From PALSA-968 sp964387075 (GTDB taxonomy: Bacteria > Bacteroidota > Bacteroidia > B-17B0 > Aurantibacillaceae): a stretch of 64,000 nucleotides of DNA. The stretch is from NCBI GenBank assembly GCA_964387075.1, contig CAYLVB010000002.1, forward strand, positions 1 through 64,000, read 5' to 3'. Shown here piece by piece: positions 16,314 to 24,642 of the stretch. A program made the translations under genes and the position numbers. Position 1 is the stretch's first letter, and every line of letters begins with the position of its first letter. The notes under the pieces were generated by a model, which was not told the origin of the DNA, did not search any database, and saw nothing but the letters and a program-made list of their open reading frames with translations.

Positions 16314-17261
16314 TTACTCAATTCTTTCCTTTTCCGGCGAACCAATCTCCATTGTATAGTCCATAGTAAACAATTTCCAGAACCATACAAAGTCAGGGTT
16401 ATAGTAATCGGGAATTGCAAGTAAAGGCAGTTTTGTATGAATACTCATTGTTTTTGTGGTTCTGCTACCCGGACTGAATACTCTTTCAAGAAAATATGGT
16501 TTTTCAGGTGACATTACCAGAAGATCGCTTTTATTTCTCTCCGTATATTGGTTGAGGCCACCGATTATATCTGTAGCGTACTCAATCTTAAATTTAATTC
16601 CGGGATAAGCTATTTTATTTTTCAGTTCTTGTTTGAATAAGCTCGATATCTGTTTTTCAAATTCTTCAGTAATGACATTCGCCGTAATATGCAATACGGT
16701 TAACTCAGCTTTGAATCGGATCGCAAGTTGCGTTAAAAAGTTGATCACAGGAAGTTCTCCTTCCCGGTACTCTGTAGCAAAAACGATATTTTTCATCCCG
16801 GCGAAAGAGGCGTCATCGGGTATGGCAAAGACAGGAACACCGGCTTTTTTGATCACCTTCCATGTCTGGCTTCCCAGTATAAACTCGCGGAAACCACTTC
16901 CGCCATGTGTACCCATTAATACAAAATCAGGAAAGGATTCGTTCACTTCCTCAACAATTTGAGCAGCCGGATGTCCTTCACGCACCAAACACTCGTATTC
17001 GATCTCTCCGTCTTTAACCCCAACCGAACTCATAAGCCGCCCAACATGTTCTTTAAGCTTCTTCAATTCATGAACTACCGGCGAATAGTCGATTTTTTCC
17101 GCATCGAAGCTGCCAATTTGGTCAGCAATTGGTGGCTCGAAAACATGAAGGAATTTGAGGTAAAAACCCTGCATCTTTGCTAATTGGACGGCATAGTGTT
17201 CAGCGTTCATAACTTGCTCCGAGTAATCGGTAGCAACCAGTATTTTCATCATTTCGCTCAT
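16314..17261 (-). CDS. Universal stress protein, tandem domains (copy 2)
   Basis: 315 residues with two Usp domains and a C-terminal extension. The first domain contains MKILVATDYSEQ and the nucleotide-loop stretch LMGTHGGSGFREFILGSQTW, a good GxxG...GS match. The second is diverged. The start may be the Met five residues in (17249), since Usp proteins usually begin at MKILV. It lies 11 bases after the stop of another Usp gene and is the last gene of the unit 19160 to 16314 (TerB-like, outer-membrane-type, Usp, Usp). Cytoplasmic, stress-survival role by family. Confidence 0.88.
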   Translation of the reverse strand: MSEMMKILVATDYSEQVMNAEHYAVQLAKMQGFYLKFLHVFEPPIADQIGSFDAEKIDYSPVVHELKKLKEHVGRLMSSVGVKDGEIEYECLVREGHPAAQIVEEVNESFPDFVLMGTHGGSGFREFILGSQTWKVIKKAGVPVFAIPDDASFAGMKNIVFATEYREGELPVINFLTQLAIRFKAELTVLHITANVITEEFEKQISSLFKQELKNKIAYPGIKFKIEYATDIIGGLNQYTERNKSDLLVMSPEKPYFLERVFSPGSRTTKTMSIHTKLPLLAIPDYYNPDFVWFWKLFTMDYTMEIGSPEKERIE

Positions 17262-17272
17262 TTCTGGTTTTA

Positions 17273-18124
17273 TTAAACTAATATAATAGACTCTTTTCTT
17301 TTGAAGTGAAAAGTCAAAACCGGCGTTTTACTACGTGATACAATGTTTCCGGTTATGCTCTTGCCAATGATTTTATCAAGCAGGTCACGTTGGTGGGTGG
17401 ATAAAACTAAGAGATCGGCAGCCCCTTTCTTTAAATACTCTTCCAATATTTCCTGTACATCATAGCCTGCCAATAATTCAAAAGATATATCGGGGTAATC
17501 AATATTTTTCCTGATTTTCTCAATAAATCGACTCATTTCTTCTTTTTCTTCTTCAAAACTTTCGCTATAGATATGCAAAATGGTGAGCTGCGCTTTAAAG
17601 AACCGAGCGATCTCCGCCACTCTTTCCATAGATTCTATTTCACTCTTATTGAAACAACATGCATAGGCGATTTTTGTAATTTGGTCGTAATCGGCCTTAT
17701 CAGGAACTGATATTACCGGGCAATGCGCTTTCTCGATAACTCTTACAGTATTGCTTCCAAACAGTACTTTCTGTATCCCACTGGCCCCCTTGGTTCCCAT
17801 GATGATCATGTCTACCTGCCGATCTTCCGCTTCCTTCAGAATACCATCAACCGCCAGATCCTGGCGAACAACCGGTTCTATGTCAATTCTTTCAGAATAC
17901 CTGAACTTATTCATAAGTCTGATAAGCTTGGTTTTGTGCAGCGTTTCCGCATTTGTTAGTTCTTTCTTGGTAAGCTCCGGGTTCGTATGCACATGTAGCG
18001 GATTCCAATGAAAAACATGAAGCAGGATGACTTTGATAGATCCTTTGGAGGCTATTTTAGCAGCATAATGCAGAGCGTTTTCCGCATTCGCTGAAAAGTC
18101 AGTAGGAACAAGTATTGTTTTCAT
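17273..18124 (-). CDS. Universal stress protein, tandem domains (copy 3)
   Basis: 283 residues beginning MKTILVPTDFSANAENALHY. The first domain has the complete ATP-binding loop MGTKGASGIQKVLFGSNTV; the second domain (from about residue 150) ends with LLVLSTHQRDLLDKIIGKSITGNI. Third gene of the minus-strand unit that starts at the promoter near 19183. It lies 21 bases downstream of the outer-membrane-type gene, so co-transcription is likely. Confidence 0.9.
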   Translation of the reverse strand: MKTILVPTDFSANAENALHYAAKIASKGSIKVILLHVFHWNPLHVHTNPELTKKELTNAETLHKTKLIRLMNKFRYSERIDIEPVVRQDLAVDGILKEAEDRQVDMIIMGTKGASGIQKVLFGSNTVRVIEKAHCPVISVPDKADYDQITKIAYACCFNKSEIESMERVAEIARFFKAQLTILHIYSESFEEEKEEMSRFIEKIRKNIDYPDISFELLAGYDVQEILEEYLKKGAADLLVLSTHQRDLLDKIIGKSITGNIVSRSKTPVLTFHFKRKESIILV

Positions 18125-18145
18125 ATTTTTATTTTAAAGAGTTAT

Positions 18146-18745
18146 TTAAAAAGCAATTCCCATTTGAAAAGATACTTTTGGAGCAATACCCGTGTATCCA
18201 ACCGAAAGAAAATCATTGTATTTCTGGAGCCCTGCTACATCAGAGTATTTTAGTCCACCACCGGCGAAAAGGTTCATGCAAAACCTACTTTCTAATCCGG
18301 TTAACCTTATGCCAAAACCAACACCGCAAAAACCTGAATTTACAAAAGTGGCTGTTTGTTGAGGGACTGCCTCGGTAGTTTTTAGCTCGAGTATCTGCTC
18401 ATAGCGATACTGAATATAAGGTGCAAAGTAGGCGAAGGTGGAAAACCTGCGATCTAAGGTATTGATCAGTGCTTTATCATAATTAAGATTGATCCGGAAT
18501 TGTGCTTCTCCGTTTCCGCCCAGACGATCAAAGTAATTCTCCTTCTTTGATAGCTTGATCCCGCCTTTAATAAAGATGGTATTGCAGGAAGGTAAATTTC
18601 TCTCATATCCTAACTCAAAGGTGTTAAGGAATGCATCGATAGGGGAAACATAGAAATAATTATTCCTTGATCTTATTTTCGATTCTTCCTGGCTCAGGGC
18701 GCTGAGAGAAAGAAGAAAGGCTAATGCGAGTAGTGCTTTTTTCAT
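18146..18745 (-). CDS. Exported outer-membrane-type beta-barrel protein, unidentified
   Basis: 199 residues from the ATG at 18745, which gives the signal peptide MKKALLALAFLLSLSALSQ; upstream in-frame Met codons would bury it. The mature part is rich in alternating aromatic and polar residues with many Gly and Tyr (NNYFYVSPIDAFLNTFELGYERN, FAYFAPYIQYRYEQ), ending in the aromatic-terminal strand KVSFQMGIAF typical of outer-membrane barrels. I do not recognise a family. It follows the TerB-like gene by four bases, in the same regulon unit, so it may report an envelope response to the same signal. Confidence 0.7.
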   Translation of the reverse strand: MKKALLALAFLLSLSALSQEESKIRSRNNYFYVSPIDAFLNTFELGYERNLPSCNTIFIKGGIKLSKKENYFDRLGGNGEAQFRINLNYDKALINTLDRRFSTFAYFAPYIQYRYEQILELKTTEAVPQQTATFVNSGFCGVGFGIRLTGLESRFCMNLFAGGGLKYSDVAGLQKYNDFLSVGYTGIAPKVSFQMGIAF

Positions 18746-18749
18746 GATC

Positions 18750-19160
18750 TTATTTTTTTGTGGTTTCGTAATAAACGGGATCACCATGAATAGGCTCAAT
18801 CTCATTTTTAAACCTCTCGATAACATCATTTTCGCTGTTGGTTACAGGAGGATAGGCCTTTGCCACCTTCTCCATCACCTTAATAAAGGTTTGCTTTAAT
18901 TCAGGGCTCAGGTAATGACTGTTGGTTCGGATAGCATTCATGGCCCACTTATATACAGTAGGGGTATCGAACTTATCTCTCTCCATAATCTGGAAAATGA
19001 TGTCTGAGACATCGAAGTTGTAGTCCTTGCAGCGTATTTCAGCGGCTACAATATCGTGGAATTTCTTTTTTTCTTCTTTCTGAACTTTCCCATCAGCGCG
19101 GGCTACAGCGTACGCCAATTCTCCTATGGCATAATGCAGGTTTTCAATAGGTGTTTGCAT
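18750..19160 (-). CDS. TerB-like tellurite-resistance-fold protein
   Basis: 136 residues, all helical. The N-terminal half (NLHYAIGELAYAVARADGKVQKEEKKKF) matches the TerB/DjlA-N fold, with acidic residues in the ADGKVQKEE turn that bind metal in TerB. No other ter genes are present, so resistance to tellurite should not be assumed. I chose the ATG at 19160 over a TTG at 19178, because the TTG falls inside the predicted -7 box (GACATTTG, 19183-19176). First gene of the unit with the outer-membrane-type and two Usp genes. Confidence 0.75.
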   Translation of the reverse strand: MQTPIENLHYAIGELAYAVARADGKVQKEEKKKFHDIVAAEIRCKDYNFDVSDIIFQIMERDKFDTPTVYKWAMNAIRTNSHYLSPELKQTFIKVMEKVAKAYPPVTNSENDVIERFKNEIEPIHGDPVYYETTKK

Positions 19161-19206
19161 GGTATTAATTTTGGTCAAATGTCAGCCAATCCAGAGCGGC
19201 CGGATA

Positions 19207-19218
19207 TGATGCGTGTCA
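19207..19218. promoter_or_regulatory. Crp/FNR-type operator TGATGCGTGTCA
   Basis: Matches TGAYNNNNRTCA, with the flanks extending the symmetry to ATATGA...TCATAT. The centre is 29.5 bp upstream of the GACATTTG box of the leftward TerB-like unit. Confidence 0.7.
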
Positions 19219-19265
19219 TATTTACCCCCTGATTTTTCTCAACCCCCTTATATCATGCTTAAAAA

Positions 19266-19277
19266 TGATGAATGTCA
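19266..19277. promoter_or_regulatory. Crp/FNR-type operator TGATGAATGTCA
   Basis: Matches TGAYNNNNRTCA. The centre is exactly 29.5 bp upstream of a perfect rightward -7 box TACTTTTG. Two back-to-back operators (19207 and 19266) thus serve the divergent units. Confidence 0.75.
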
Positions 19278-19300
19278 TGTCTTCGCTCGTGCTACCCCGC

Positions 19301-19308
19301 TACTTTTG
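19301..19308 (+). promoter_or_regulatory. -7 box TACTTTTG of the 19328-21773 operon
   Basis: A perfect TAnnTTTG element 19 bases before the ATG at 19328. It places the transcription start after any ATG at 19265, which is why that earlier start is rejected. Confidence 0.7.
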
Positions 19309-19327
19309 CCTCATTAAAACCAATTAT

Positions 19328-19675
19328 ATGCAAATTACAATTAACGACCACAGAAAGATCTATGCTATCCAGGAGGAATTCAATTCCTTGTTTCCTAACC
19401 TCAAGATAGCGTTCTATGTAAAGTCTCCGAACCTAAAGGCCCCGCATCCAAAGAAGCTGATAGAGGCCCACGGTAAAACGCTTGCCGAATGTCGTAATAT
19501 CCATAATAAGGGTCAGTTGACGATTACCCGTAATATGACAGCCGCGGATTTGGAAAGCAATTTTAACGAGGTGTATGGCCTGGATGTTGAGATCATGAAA
19601 AAGAATGGGGAAAAATGGATGGAGCTTGACTCCAAAAATACCCTCACATTAGAAGAGCAAAACAAAAATTCTTAA
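19328..19675 (+). CDS. Unnamed conserved family, paralogue of the 25413 gene
   Basis: 115 residues from the ATG at 19328; earlier in-frame ATGs overlap the operator. I do not recognise the family. It aligns over its whole length with the product of 25413-25790. Shared landmarks are the opening I-x-D-x-x-K, then a QxEFN-x-x-FPxLK segment, a Pro-Lys-Lys, CRxxHxxGxMxI-like spacing (ECRNIHNKGQLTI), LExxFxExxGL and a KxGxxW-E ending with TLxxQNK. Predicted mixed alpha/beta, soluble. First gene of an operon with a phasin-like protein and a UbiB-type kinase; both paralogues lie in operons of the same regulon. Confidence 0.7.
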   Translation: MQITINDHRKIYAIQEEFNSLFPNLKIAFYVKSPNLKAPHPKKLIEAHGKTLAECRNIHNKGQLTITRNMTAADLESNFNEVYGLDVEIMKKNGEKWMELDSKNTLTLEEQNKNS

Positions 19676-19677
19676 AA

Positions 19678-20049
19678 ATGAAAGCAAAAACACTACTTGA
19701 ATTGTTGACTTTGTCTACCAATGTTTACATGATAAGCAAAGACGAGAAGTTTATGAATACTCTGAAAGAAATGACGCAGAAGGGGAGAGAGAAATTTGCC
19801 GCGGTCGCTGCGGGTTTTTCAGAGAATGAAGAGGAGGGTAAAATGATGGAACGGTTCTTTCATAAGGCACATGAGGCAAAGGAAGAACTGGAGCAGAAGA
19901 TCGGGGAGATAGTGGAAAAAACGTATCATAAGATGAATATCGCTCATACCCACGAGATACAGGAACTTAACGCTACGATTGAGGTACTAACGAAGGAGCT
20001 CGCTCAAGCCGAAGGTCGCATCGGCATCCTTGAATCGCAAAAAGCGTAA
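19678..20049 (+). CDS. Phasin-like coiled-coil protein
   Basis: 123 residues, almost entirely helical and charged, with a heptad pattern. Segments such as FMNTLKEMTQKGREKFAAVAAGF and KAHEAKEELEQKIGEIVEKTYHKM resemble small phasin or PhaF-like proteins, which coat polyhydroxyalkanoate granules or act as chaperone-like scaffolds. There is no PHA synthase in this window, so the granule role is not supported here. It starts two bases after the preceding stop and ends two bases before the UbiB-type gene, so the three are certainly one unit. Confidence 0.6.
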   Translation: MKAKTLLELLTLSTNVYMISKDEKFMNTLKEMTQKGREKFAAVAAGFSENEEEGKMMERFFHKAHEAKEELEQKIGEIVEKTYHKMNIAHTHEIQELNATIEVLTKELAQAEGRIGILESQKA

Positions 20050-20051
20050 AT

Positions 20052-21773
20052 GTGGGCCTGCTTAGTTTTATAGACCGCAAGTATAATTCCATCAAAAGAT
20101 ATAACCAGATCATTGGTGTACTTATTAAGTATGGATTCGAGGATCTGGTAGCATACATGGATGAAAAGAAAAGATTTTCTTTTGTAAAGAAATTGATACC
20201 GAAAGCAACCCTGGAGCATGCCCTTCATCTGAGTAAGTGGGAAAAAATGAGGTTGGTGTGTGAAGAATTAGGTCCCACCTTTGTCAAATTCGGCCAATTG
20301 CTAAGTAACCGCCCCGATCTTTTGCCGGCTGATCTTATAAAGCAGTTGGAAAGACTTCAGGACGGTGTTCCGCCCGTGCCGGGGAAACAAGCCATAGAGG
20401 TTGTCGAAAAGGAGCTTGGAAAAAAAGTGTCGGAACTGTTCCAGTCTTTTGAACCCGAGGCTTTCGCATCCGCTTCTATGGCTCAGGTTCATAAGGCGGT
20501 ATTAAAGACCGGAGAGAAGGTCGTGGTTAAAATACAGAGACCTGGAATAAGGAAGATCATTGAAGAAGACATTAAGGTAATGCGTTACATGGCTGAGGTT
20601 TTCAGTGTACGCATGCCTTCCTTGAAAAGTTTCGATCCAATGGGTCTTGTCGCCAGTTTCGAAGATAGCATTATCAAGGAATTGGATTTTATTCATGAAT
20701 CCATCAACATCCAGCGTTTTCATAACAATTTTGCCGCTGATGGATCGGATGAAGGACATATACATTCTCCAAAATCATATCCTGAATTAACCACGGGCTT
20801 GGTATTAACGCTGGAATTTATAGATGGAATTAAAATATCTGACACAAAAAAGCTTCTGGAAAAGGGGTATGATCCGAAGTTAATTGGGGATCGGCTTGCA
20901 TTTTCTTATTTCAAACAGGTTTTTAATTATGGATTCTTTCATGCCGATCCCCATCCGGGTAATCTGCTTGTGTTGCCCAATAATGTGATCTGCTATCTAG
21001 ACTATGGCATGATGGGGAGTATTTTTAAAAGGGACCTGGAGGCTTTAGGAAACCTGTTCCTTTCTGTGCGGTCAAAAGACATTCGTAAAATTATCCGGGC
21101 TTTGCAGCAACTCTCCGATAATATGGTCATTCGTAATTATCGGGAACTGGAGAGTGATATCAATGAATTGGTTCAGAATTACTCCTATAAGAAAGTCACC
21201 GGTAACGAAATTAGTATGCTCCTTTTACAATTAAAAGACATTATCGTTAAACATAACCTTAAAGTTCCAACTCATTTTTTCCTGCTTATACGTTCCATGG
21301 TAACCGCGGAAGGAGTCATACGACAATTGAATCCCAATATAGACCTGGAAAAGATGCTGAAGCCCTTCCTGGTTAAATTAGTGGCGAAGCAGTACAACCC
21401 TTTACAGTTCGTTAAACGCATTTTCAATTCATTTTATGAAATGGGAATGTATATGGAAGACTTTCCGCGCGATCTTAAAAATGCCATGCGTAAGATAAAT
21501 ACGGGAGAAATTAAGGTAGATCTCAGGCATAAAGGTATTGACCCTCTTGTGCATACCATGAACCGGATCACAAAACAAATCGTTTCAGCAGTTATCATGG
21601 CCGCGCTCATAATGGGTTCAACCCTCATGATAGTGCATAATATTCATCCTTTGTGGGGTGAGACCTCTTCCTGGGGAGTTATTGGTTTTATATTTACAGG
21701 ACTAATAGCCCTTAGTCTTCTTCGGGATCTTCGAAAGGGAGATCACGATAACTGGGCGGGGTGGAAAGATTGA
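20052..21773 (+). CDS. UbiB/ABC1-family atypical kinase
   Basis: 573 residues from a GTG start. The kinase-like core shows the family-specific KxGQ motif (FVKFGQLLSNRPDLLP), the Ala-rich loop around FASASMAQVHKAVLKTGEKVVVKIQRPG, the catalytic HADPHPGNLL loop and the metal-binding DYGMMG. Two hydrophobic helices at the C-terminus (VSAVIMAALIMGSTLMIV and WGVIGFIFTGLIALSLL) anchor it in the membrane. UbiB proteins are ATPases that help quinone biosynthesis or lipid trafficking; Bacteroidota make menaquinone, so the exact target is open. Third gene of a Crp-type-regulated operon. Confidence 0.92.
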   Translation: MGLLSFIDRKYNSIKRYNQIIGVLIKYGFEDLVAYMDEKKRFSFVKKLIPKATLEHALHLSKWEKMRLVCEELGPTFVKFGQLLSNRPDLLPADLIKQLERLQDGVPPVPGKQAIEVVEKELGKKVSELFQSFEPEAFASASMAQVHKAVLKTGEKVVVKIQRPGIRKIIEEDIKVMRYMAEVFSVRMPSLKSFDPMGLVASFEDSIIKELDFIHESINIQRFHNNFAADGSDEGHIHSPKSYPELTTGLVLTLEFIDGIKISDTKKLLEKGYDPKLIGDRLAFSYFKQVFNYGFFHADPHPGNLLVLPNNVICYLDYGMMGSIFKRDLEALGNLFLSVRSKDIRKIIRALQQLSDNMVIRNYRELESDINELVQNYSYKKVTGNEISMLLLQLKDIIVKHNLKVPTHFFLLIRSMVTAEGVIRQLNPNIDLEKMLKPFLVKLVAKQYNPLQFVKRIFNSFYEMGMYMEDFPRDLKNAMRKINTGEIKVDLRHKGIDPLVHTMNRITKQIVSAVIMAALIMGSTLMIVHNIHPLWGETSSWGVIGFIFTGLIALSLLRDLRKGDHDNWAGWKD

Positions 21774-22154
21774 TCAGCGAAGCAAACATTCATTCTTGAA
21801 CCGGCCCAGCAGCTTTTTACCCGGAAACTCAAGTGTAACATCAAAGTAAAGGAAATAGTAATCGGGGAATTTAGCGGTGAAGCCATCGTTACTGTAATAG
21901 GCGAGGGGTGAGCCTGAATAAGTTTTAGCATCTTTATAAAATCGAACATTTCCGGTTTTCCCATAGTTCAACATGGGCATCATTTCTTGGTTAAACAAGT
22001 ATATTTCGAGGTATTCGTCGCATCCCATAGCCTCTATGTAATGATCTTTAACATGCTGCATGGCGCCTCCGTGTGGTCCTTTTAAGATTTCCTGTGCCTG
22101 CATAGTGGATGAGAGAACAACTAAAAGTGATAGTTTTTGAATGATTGATTTCAT
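21774..22154 (-). CDS. Small exported protein with PHGG motif, unidentified
   Basis: 126 residues with a signal peptide ending near SSTMQAQ. The mature N-terminus GPHGGAMQHVKDHYIEAMGC contains the PHGG motif seen at the start of many Bacteroidota periplasmic proteins linked to copper and heavy-metal efflux. The rest is predicted beta-rich (YLEIYLFNQEMMPMLNYG, YYFLYFDVTLEFPGKKL). No enzymatic residue is recognised. It is the last gene of the long minus-strand unit starting at 27521. Its stop abuts the convergent UbiB-type gene, with no bases between them. Confidence 0.6.
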   Translation of the reverse strand: MKSIIQKLSLLVVLSSTMQAQEILKGPHGGAMQHVKDHYIEAMGCDEYLEIYLFNQEMMPMLNYGKTGNVRFYKDAKTYSGSPLAYYSNDGFTAKFPDYYFLYFDVTLEFPGKKLLGRFKNECLLR

Positions 22155-22164
22155 AATATTCTTT

Positions 22165-22896
22165 TTAGGGTATATTTATTTGTTTTGCTAGTGTGATCAG
22201 TCCGACAACAAAGACCAATGCTATGACGGCATTTTTAAATTGTTTTTCCGAGAAGTGACCCAGGATCTTTTTCCCAACAAAAGTTCCAATAAAGCCTATA
22301 GCGATAAGGGTCGGAACGAGGTAGAGGTCATGTTTATGAATAAAGCCATTGGAGAGATATACCACACCTCTGCTTAGATCGATCCCCAAGTCAATAATAG
22401 CAGAGGTTGCAATAAATATGTTTCTTTCAAGATTGAATGCTGCCAGGGTAATTCCCCGGATAGCACCGCCGGTTCCTAGCAACCCCGCCGCAAGGCCGGA
22501 AAGTGCGCCCCCTCCTACCGAATTGAACAACGTTGGTTTTACAACCAGTTGCTTGAACGCAAACAGGACAAGGCTTAAACTTATTAGTAAACAGGCCAAT
22601 ATTATTTCCAGGATACGGCTGTCAAAGAATTTGCTTAGATAAGCTCCGACAACCACAAACAATATCGAGGGAATCCCTATTCTTAGAATCAGCTTTTTAT
22701 CAAACCCGTTCCTGAACAAGGTTATTTTAGAAAGATTACTGGCCAGATGAAAAAGAGCGGTAATACCCAAAACCGAATGAAAATCCAGGAAAAAACCTGC
22801 TATTGACACAAAGAGAAGAGATGAACCAAAACCTCCTATGGTCCCAATTATTTCGGCAAGCAATGCAAGTAACATGAAATAGCCTAAGTTTTCCAT
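22165..22896 (-). CDS. TauE/SafE (TSUP) family permease
   Basis: 243 residues with seven or eight membrane helices. The two Gly-rich repeats (GFGSSLLFVSIAGFFLDFHSVLGITALFHLASN and GGGALSGLAAGLLGTGGAIRG) are the two-fold repeat of the sulfite exporter TauE/SafE family. Members move sulfonates, sulfite or other organic anions, and the substrate cannot be predicted here. It sits between the MCE protein gene and the PHGG protein, with 9-10 base gaps, so it belongs to the same transcript. Confidence 0.85.
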   Translation of the reverse strand: MENLGYFMLLALLAEIIGTIGGFGSSLLFVSIAGFFLDFHSVLGITALFHLASNLSKITLFRNGFDKKLILRIGIPSILFVVVGAYLSKFFDSRILEIILACLLISLSLVLFAFKQLVVKPTLFNSVGGGALSGLAAGLLGTGGAIRGITLAAFNLERNIFIATSAIIDLGIDLSRGVVYLSNGFIHKHDLYLVPTLIAIGFIGTFVGKKILGHFSEKQFKNAVIALVFVVGLITLAKQINIP

Positions 22897-22905
22897 TAAC
22901 CCTTA

Positions 22906-23868
22906 TTACTTTTTACTTTTGAGTTTCTTAAAGTACTTCTTAAAAGGCCAGGATGACTTCAAGGCGTCCATGTTCTCATTAAAATTACCTGCTCCTTTTT
23001 CTATTGTAATAATGCTGCTGTTGAGGTTATGAATCAGCATCGTGTCTTTCATTAATAAACCTATTGAACCTTTTCCTTGTTTTAGATTATTCACGATGCC
23101 GCTAATATCTCCACTTAGTACAGCCACGGTATCGCTGAGTTTTTGAAAATTGACAACTGTTTGTGATAGGCGGGAGTAAAGCGTTGTATCTGTGATCAAG
23201 GCCCCGAGGCTGCCTTTTCCGCTACTCATACTATTGGTTAGACGCTTCAAATCTCCGATAATAATAACGCCCCTATTGCTCATGAGTTTTAGATTCACTA
23301 CGGCGGCCTTGGCATTCTCTGCCACAACAGTATCCAATAGAAGGCTCCAAAGTGTATTCCTGCTGTTGATCTTTTGCGTGATCTTTTTCAGATCCCCTGT
23401 TATTACCTTTATATTATCATTGGTTGTATTTAGTGTTCGCAGCATTTCATCGGTTTCAATTGGCTTCTGTGAAAGAAGCTTGTCATTTTCTTCTACCGAT
23501 TGCGCGTTCCCCACGGTTCCCGAATTGATATTTACGAGTTTATTACCCATTAGCCCATCAGTACCAATGGATGCAATGGCATTTTTCTTTATGAACTTCT
23601 GGGCCCCTTCTTCAATGAGCATAACAACCTCCACCATGGAATCGGAGATTATCTCAACGGTTTCAACGGTACCCACATTAATTCCGGCAAAGCGCACGTT
23701 GTTCCCTTCCATTAAACCATTCACATTATTAAATTGTGCCCGGATTGAAAAGGTTGAACCGAATAACCGCTTCTTTTCTCCCATCATATAAAGGATAACC
23801 ACCAGGAAGATCGTTCCCGCCAATACAAAGGCTCCTAATTTTATATTGCGTGATATTTCTTTTCCCAT
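22906..23868 (-). CDS. mlaD: MCE/MlaD-type lipid-binding substrate protein
   Basis: 320 residues: a short cytoplasmic N-terminus, one membrane anchor (LGAFVLAGTIFLVVILYMMG), one MCE domain (about 38-125, with FNNVNGLMEGNNVRFAGINVGTVE and GLMGNKLVNINSG) and a long helical C-terminal part that may form a tunnel. MlaD hexamers carry phospholipids across the periplasm in Mla systems. Its stop/start arrangement with the ATPase gene is a one-base overlap at 23868. Order permease, ATPase, MCE is the usual mlaEFD order. Confidence 0.88.
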   Translation of the reverse strand: MGKEISRNIKLGAFVLAGTIFLVVILYMMGEKKRLFGSTFSIRAQFNNVNGLMEGNNVRFAGINVGTVETVEIISDSMVEVVMLIEEGAQKFIKKNAIASIGTDGLMGNKLVNINSGTVGNAQSVEENDKLLSQKPIETDEMLRTLNTTNDNIKVITGDLKKITQKINSRNTLWSLLLDTVVAENAKAAVVNLKLMSNRGVIIIGDLKRLTNSMSSGKGSLGALITDTTLYSRLSQTVVNFQKLSDTVAVLSGDISGIVNNLKQGKGSIGLLMKDTMLIHNLNSSIITIEKGAGNFNENMDALKSSWPFKKYFKKLKSKK

Positions 23869-24641
23869 TACTCAAAGAATTGTTTGATCATACTATCGTT
23901 CGACTGTTGTAGTTCTTTAAAAGTTCCTTCCTTATGATTTTTTCCGCCAATTAGCATGACGAGTTTGTCGGCTACCATTTTAACGCAATTCATGTCATGT
24001 GAAATAATGATCGAGGATGCATTATATTTTGCACGGATTTTCAATATTAATTGATTGATCTCTCTCGCAGTTACCGGATCAAGGCCGGTAGTTGGTTCAT
24101 CATAAAGAATAACCTCTGGCTTAAGAATTAGTGTCCGGGCTAAACCAATTCGTTTTCTCATGCCGCCTGACAGTTCAGAAGGCATCATATCAACGGTTTG
24201 TGAAAGTCCCACATCTTCAAGCGCCTCCATTACCAGATCATTTACTTCTTTTTTATTTTTTTCTATCCAGTGTCTTCTTAGAGGAAATTCAAGGTTTTGA
24301 CGAACCGTCATTGAATCGTAAAGCGCATTGCTCTGAAACAGAAAACCAACGTGTACTCTTAGCCTGTCCAACTCATCATGACCGAGATCTGCGATATTTT
24401 TTCCAAATACCTTAACTGTTCCGCTATCAGGGCTCATCAGGCCTATGATGCATTTAATAAGCACAGATTTACCCGATCCGGATTTACCTAATACAACTAC
24501 GTTTTGACCTTTTTCAAGAGTGAGGTGAAAATCATTGAGGACATGATTGCTACCAAAGGACTTAGACACGCCATTGATCTCAATAACGTATTTATTGGGA
24601 GCAGAGACTTTATTTATATGTTCTTTCAATTGGGTGAGCAT
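23868..24641 (-). CDS. mlaF: MlaF-type ABC transporter ATPase
   Basis: 257 residues. Walker A is GKSGSGKSV, the Q-loop lies in VGFLFQSNALYDSMTV, the signature is LSGGMRKRIGLARTL, Walker B is VILYDEPTTGLD, and the H-loop is SHDM. The Q-loop neighbourhood and the FQSNALYDSMTV signature are typical of MlaF rather than other importers. It energises lipid movement between membranes with the adjacent MlaE-type permease, one base upstream. Confidence 0.92.
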   Translation of the reverse strand: MLTQLKEHINKVSAPNKYVIEINGVSKSFGSNHVLNDFHLTLEKGQNVVVLGKSGSGKSVLIKCIIGLMSPDSGTVKVFGKNIADLGHDELDRLRVHVGFLFQSNALYDSMTVRQNLEFPLRRHWIEKNKKEVNDLVMEALEDVGLSQTVDMMPSELSGGMRKRIGLARTLILKPEVILYDEPTTGLDPVTAREINQLILKIRAKYNASSIIISHDMNCVKMVADKLVMLIGGKNHKEGTFKELQQSNDSMIKQFFE

Positions 24642-24642
24642 A

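Noticed and set aside
18750..19160. Tellurite resistance operon
   Set aside because: Only a TerB-like fold is present; no TerA, TerC, TerD or TerZ homologue is visible.
19265..19327. The in-frame ATGs at 19265 as start of the unnamed family gene
   Set aside because: These codons are inside the palindrome (19266-19277) and upstream of the perfect -7 box; 19328 is used instead.
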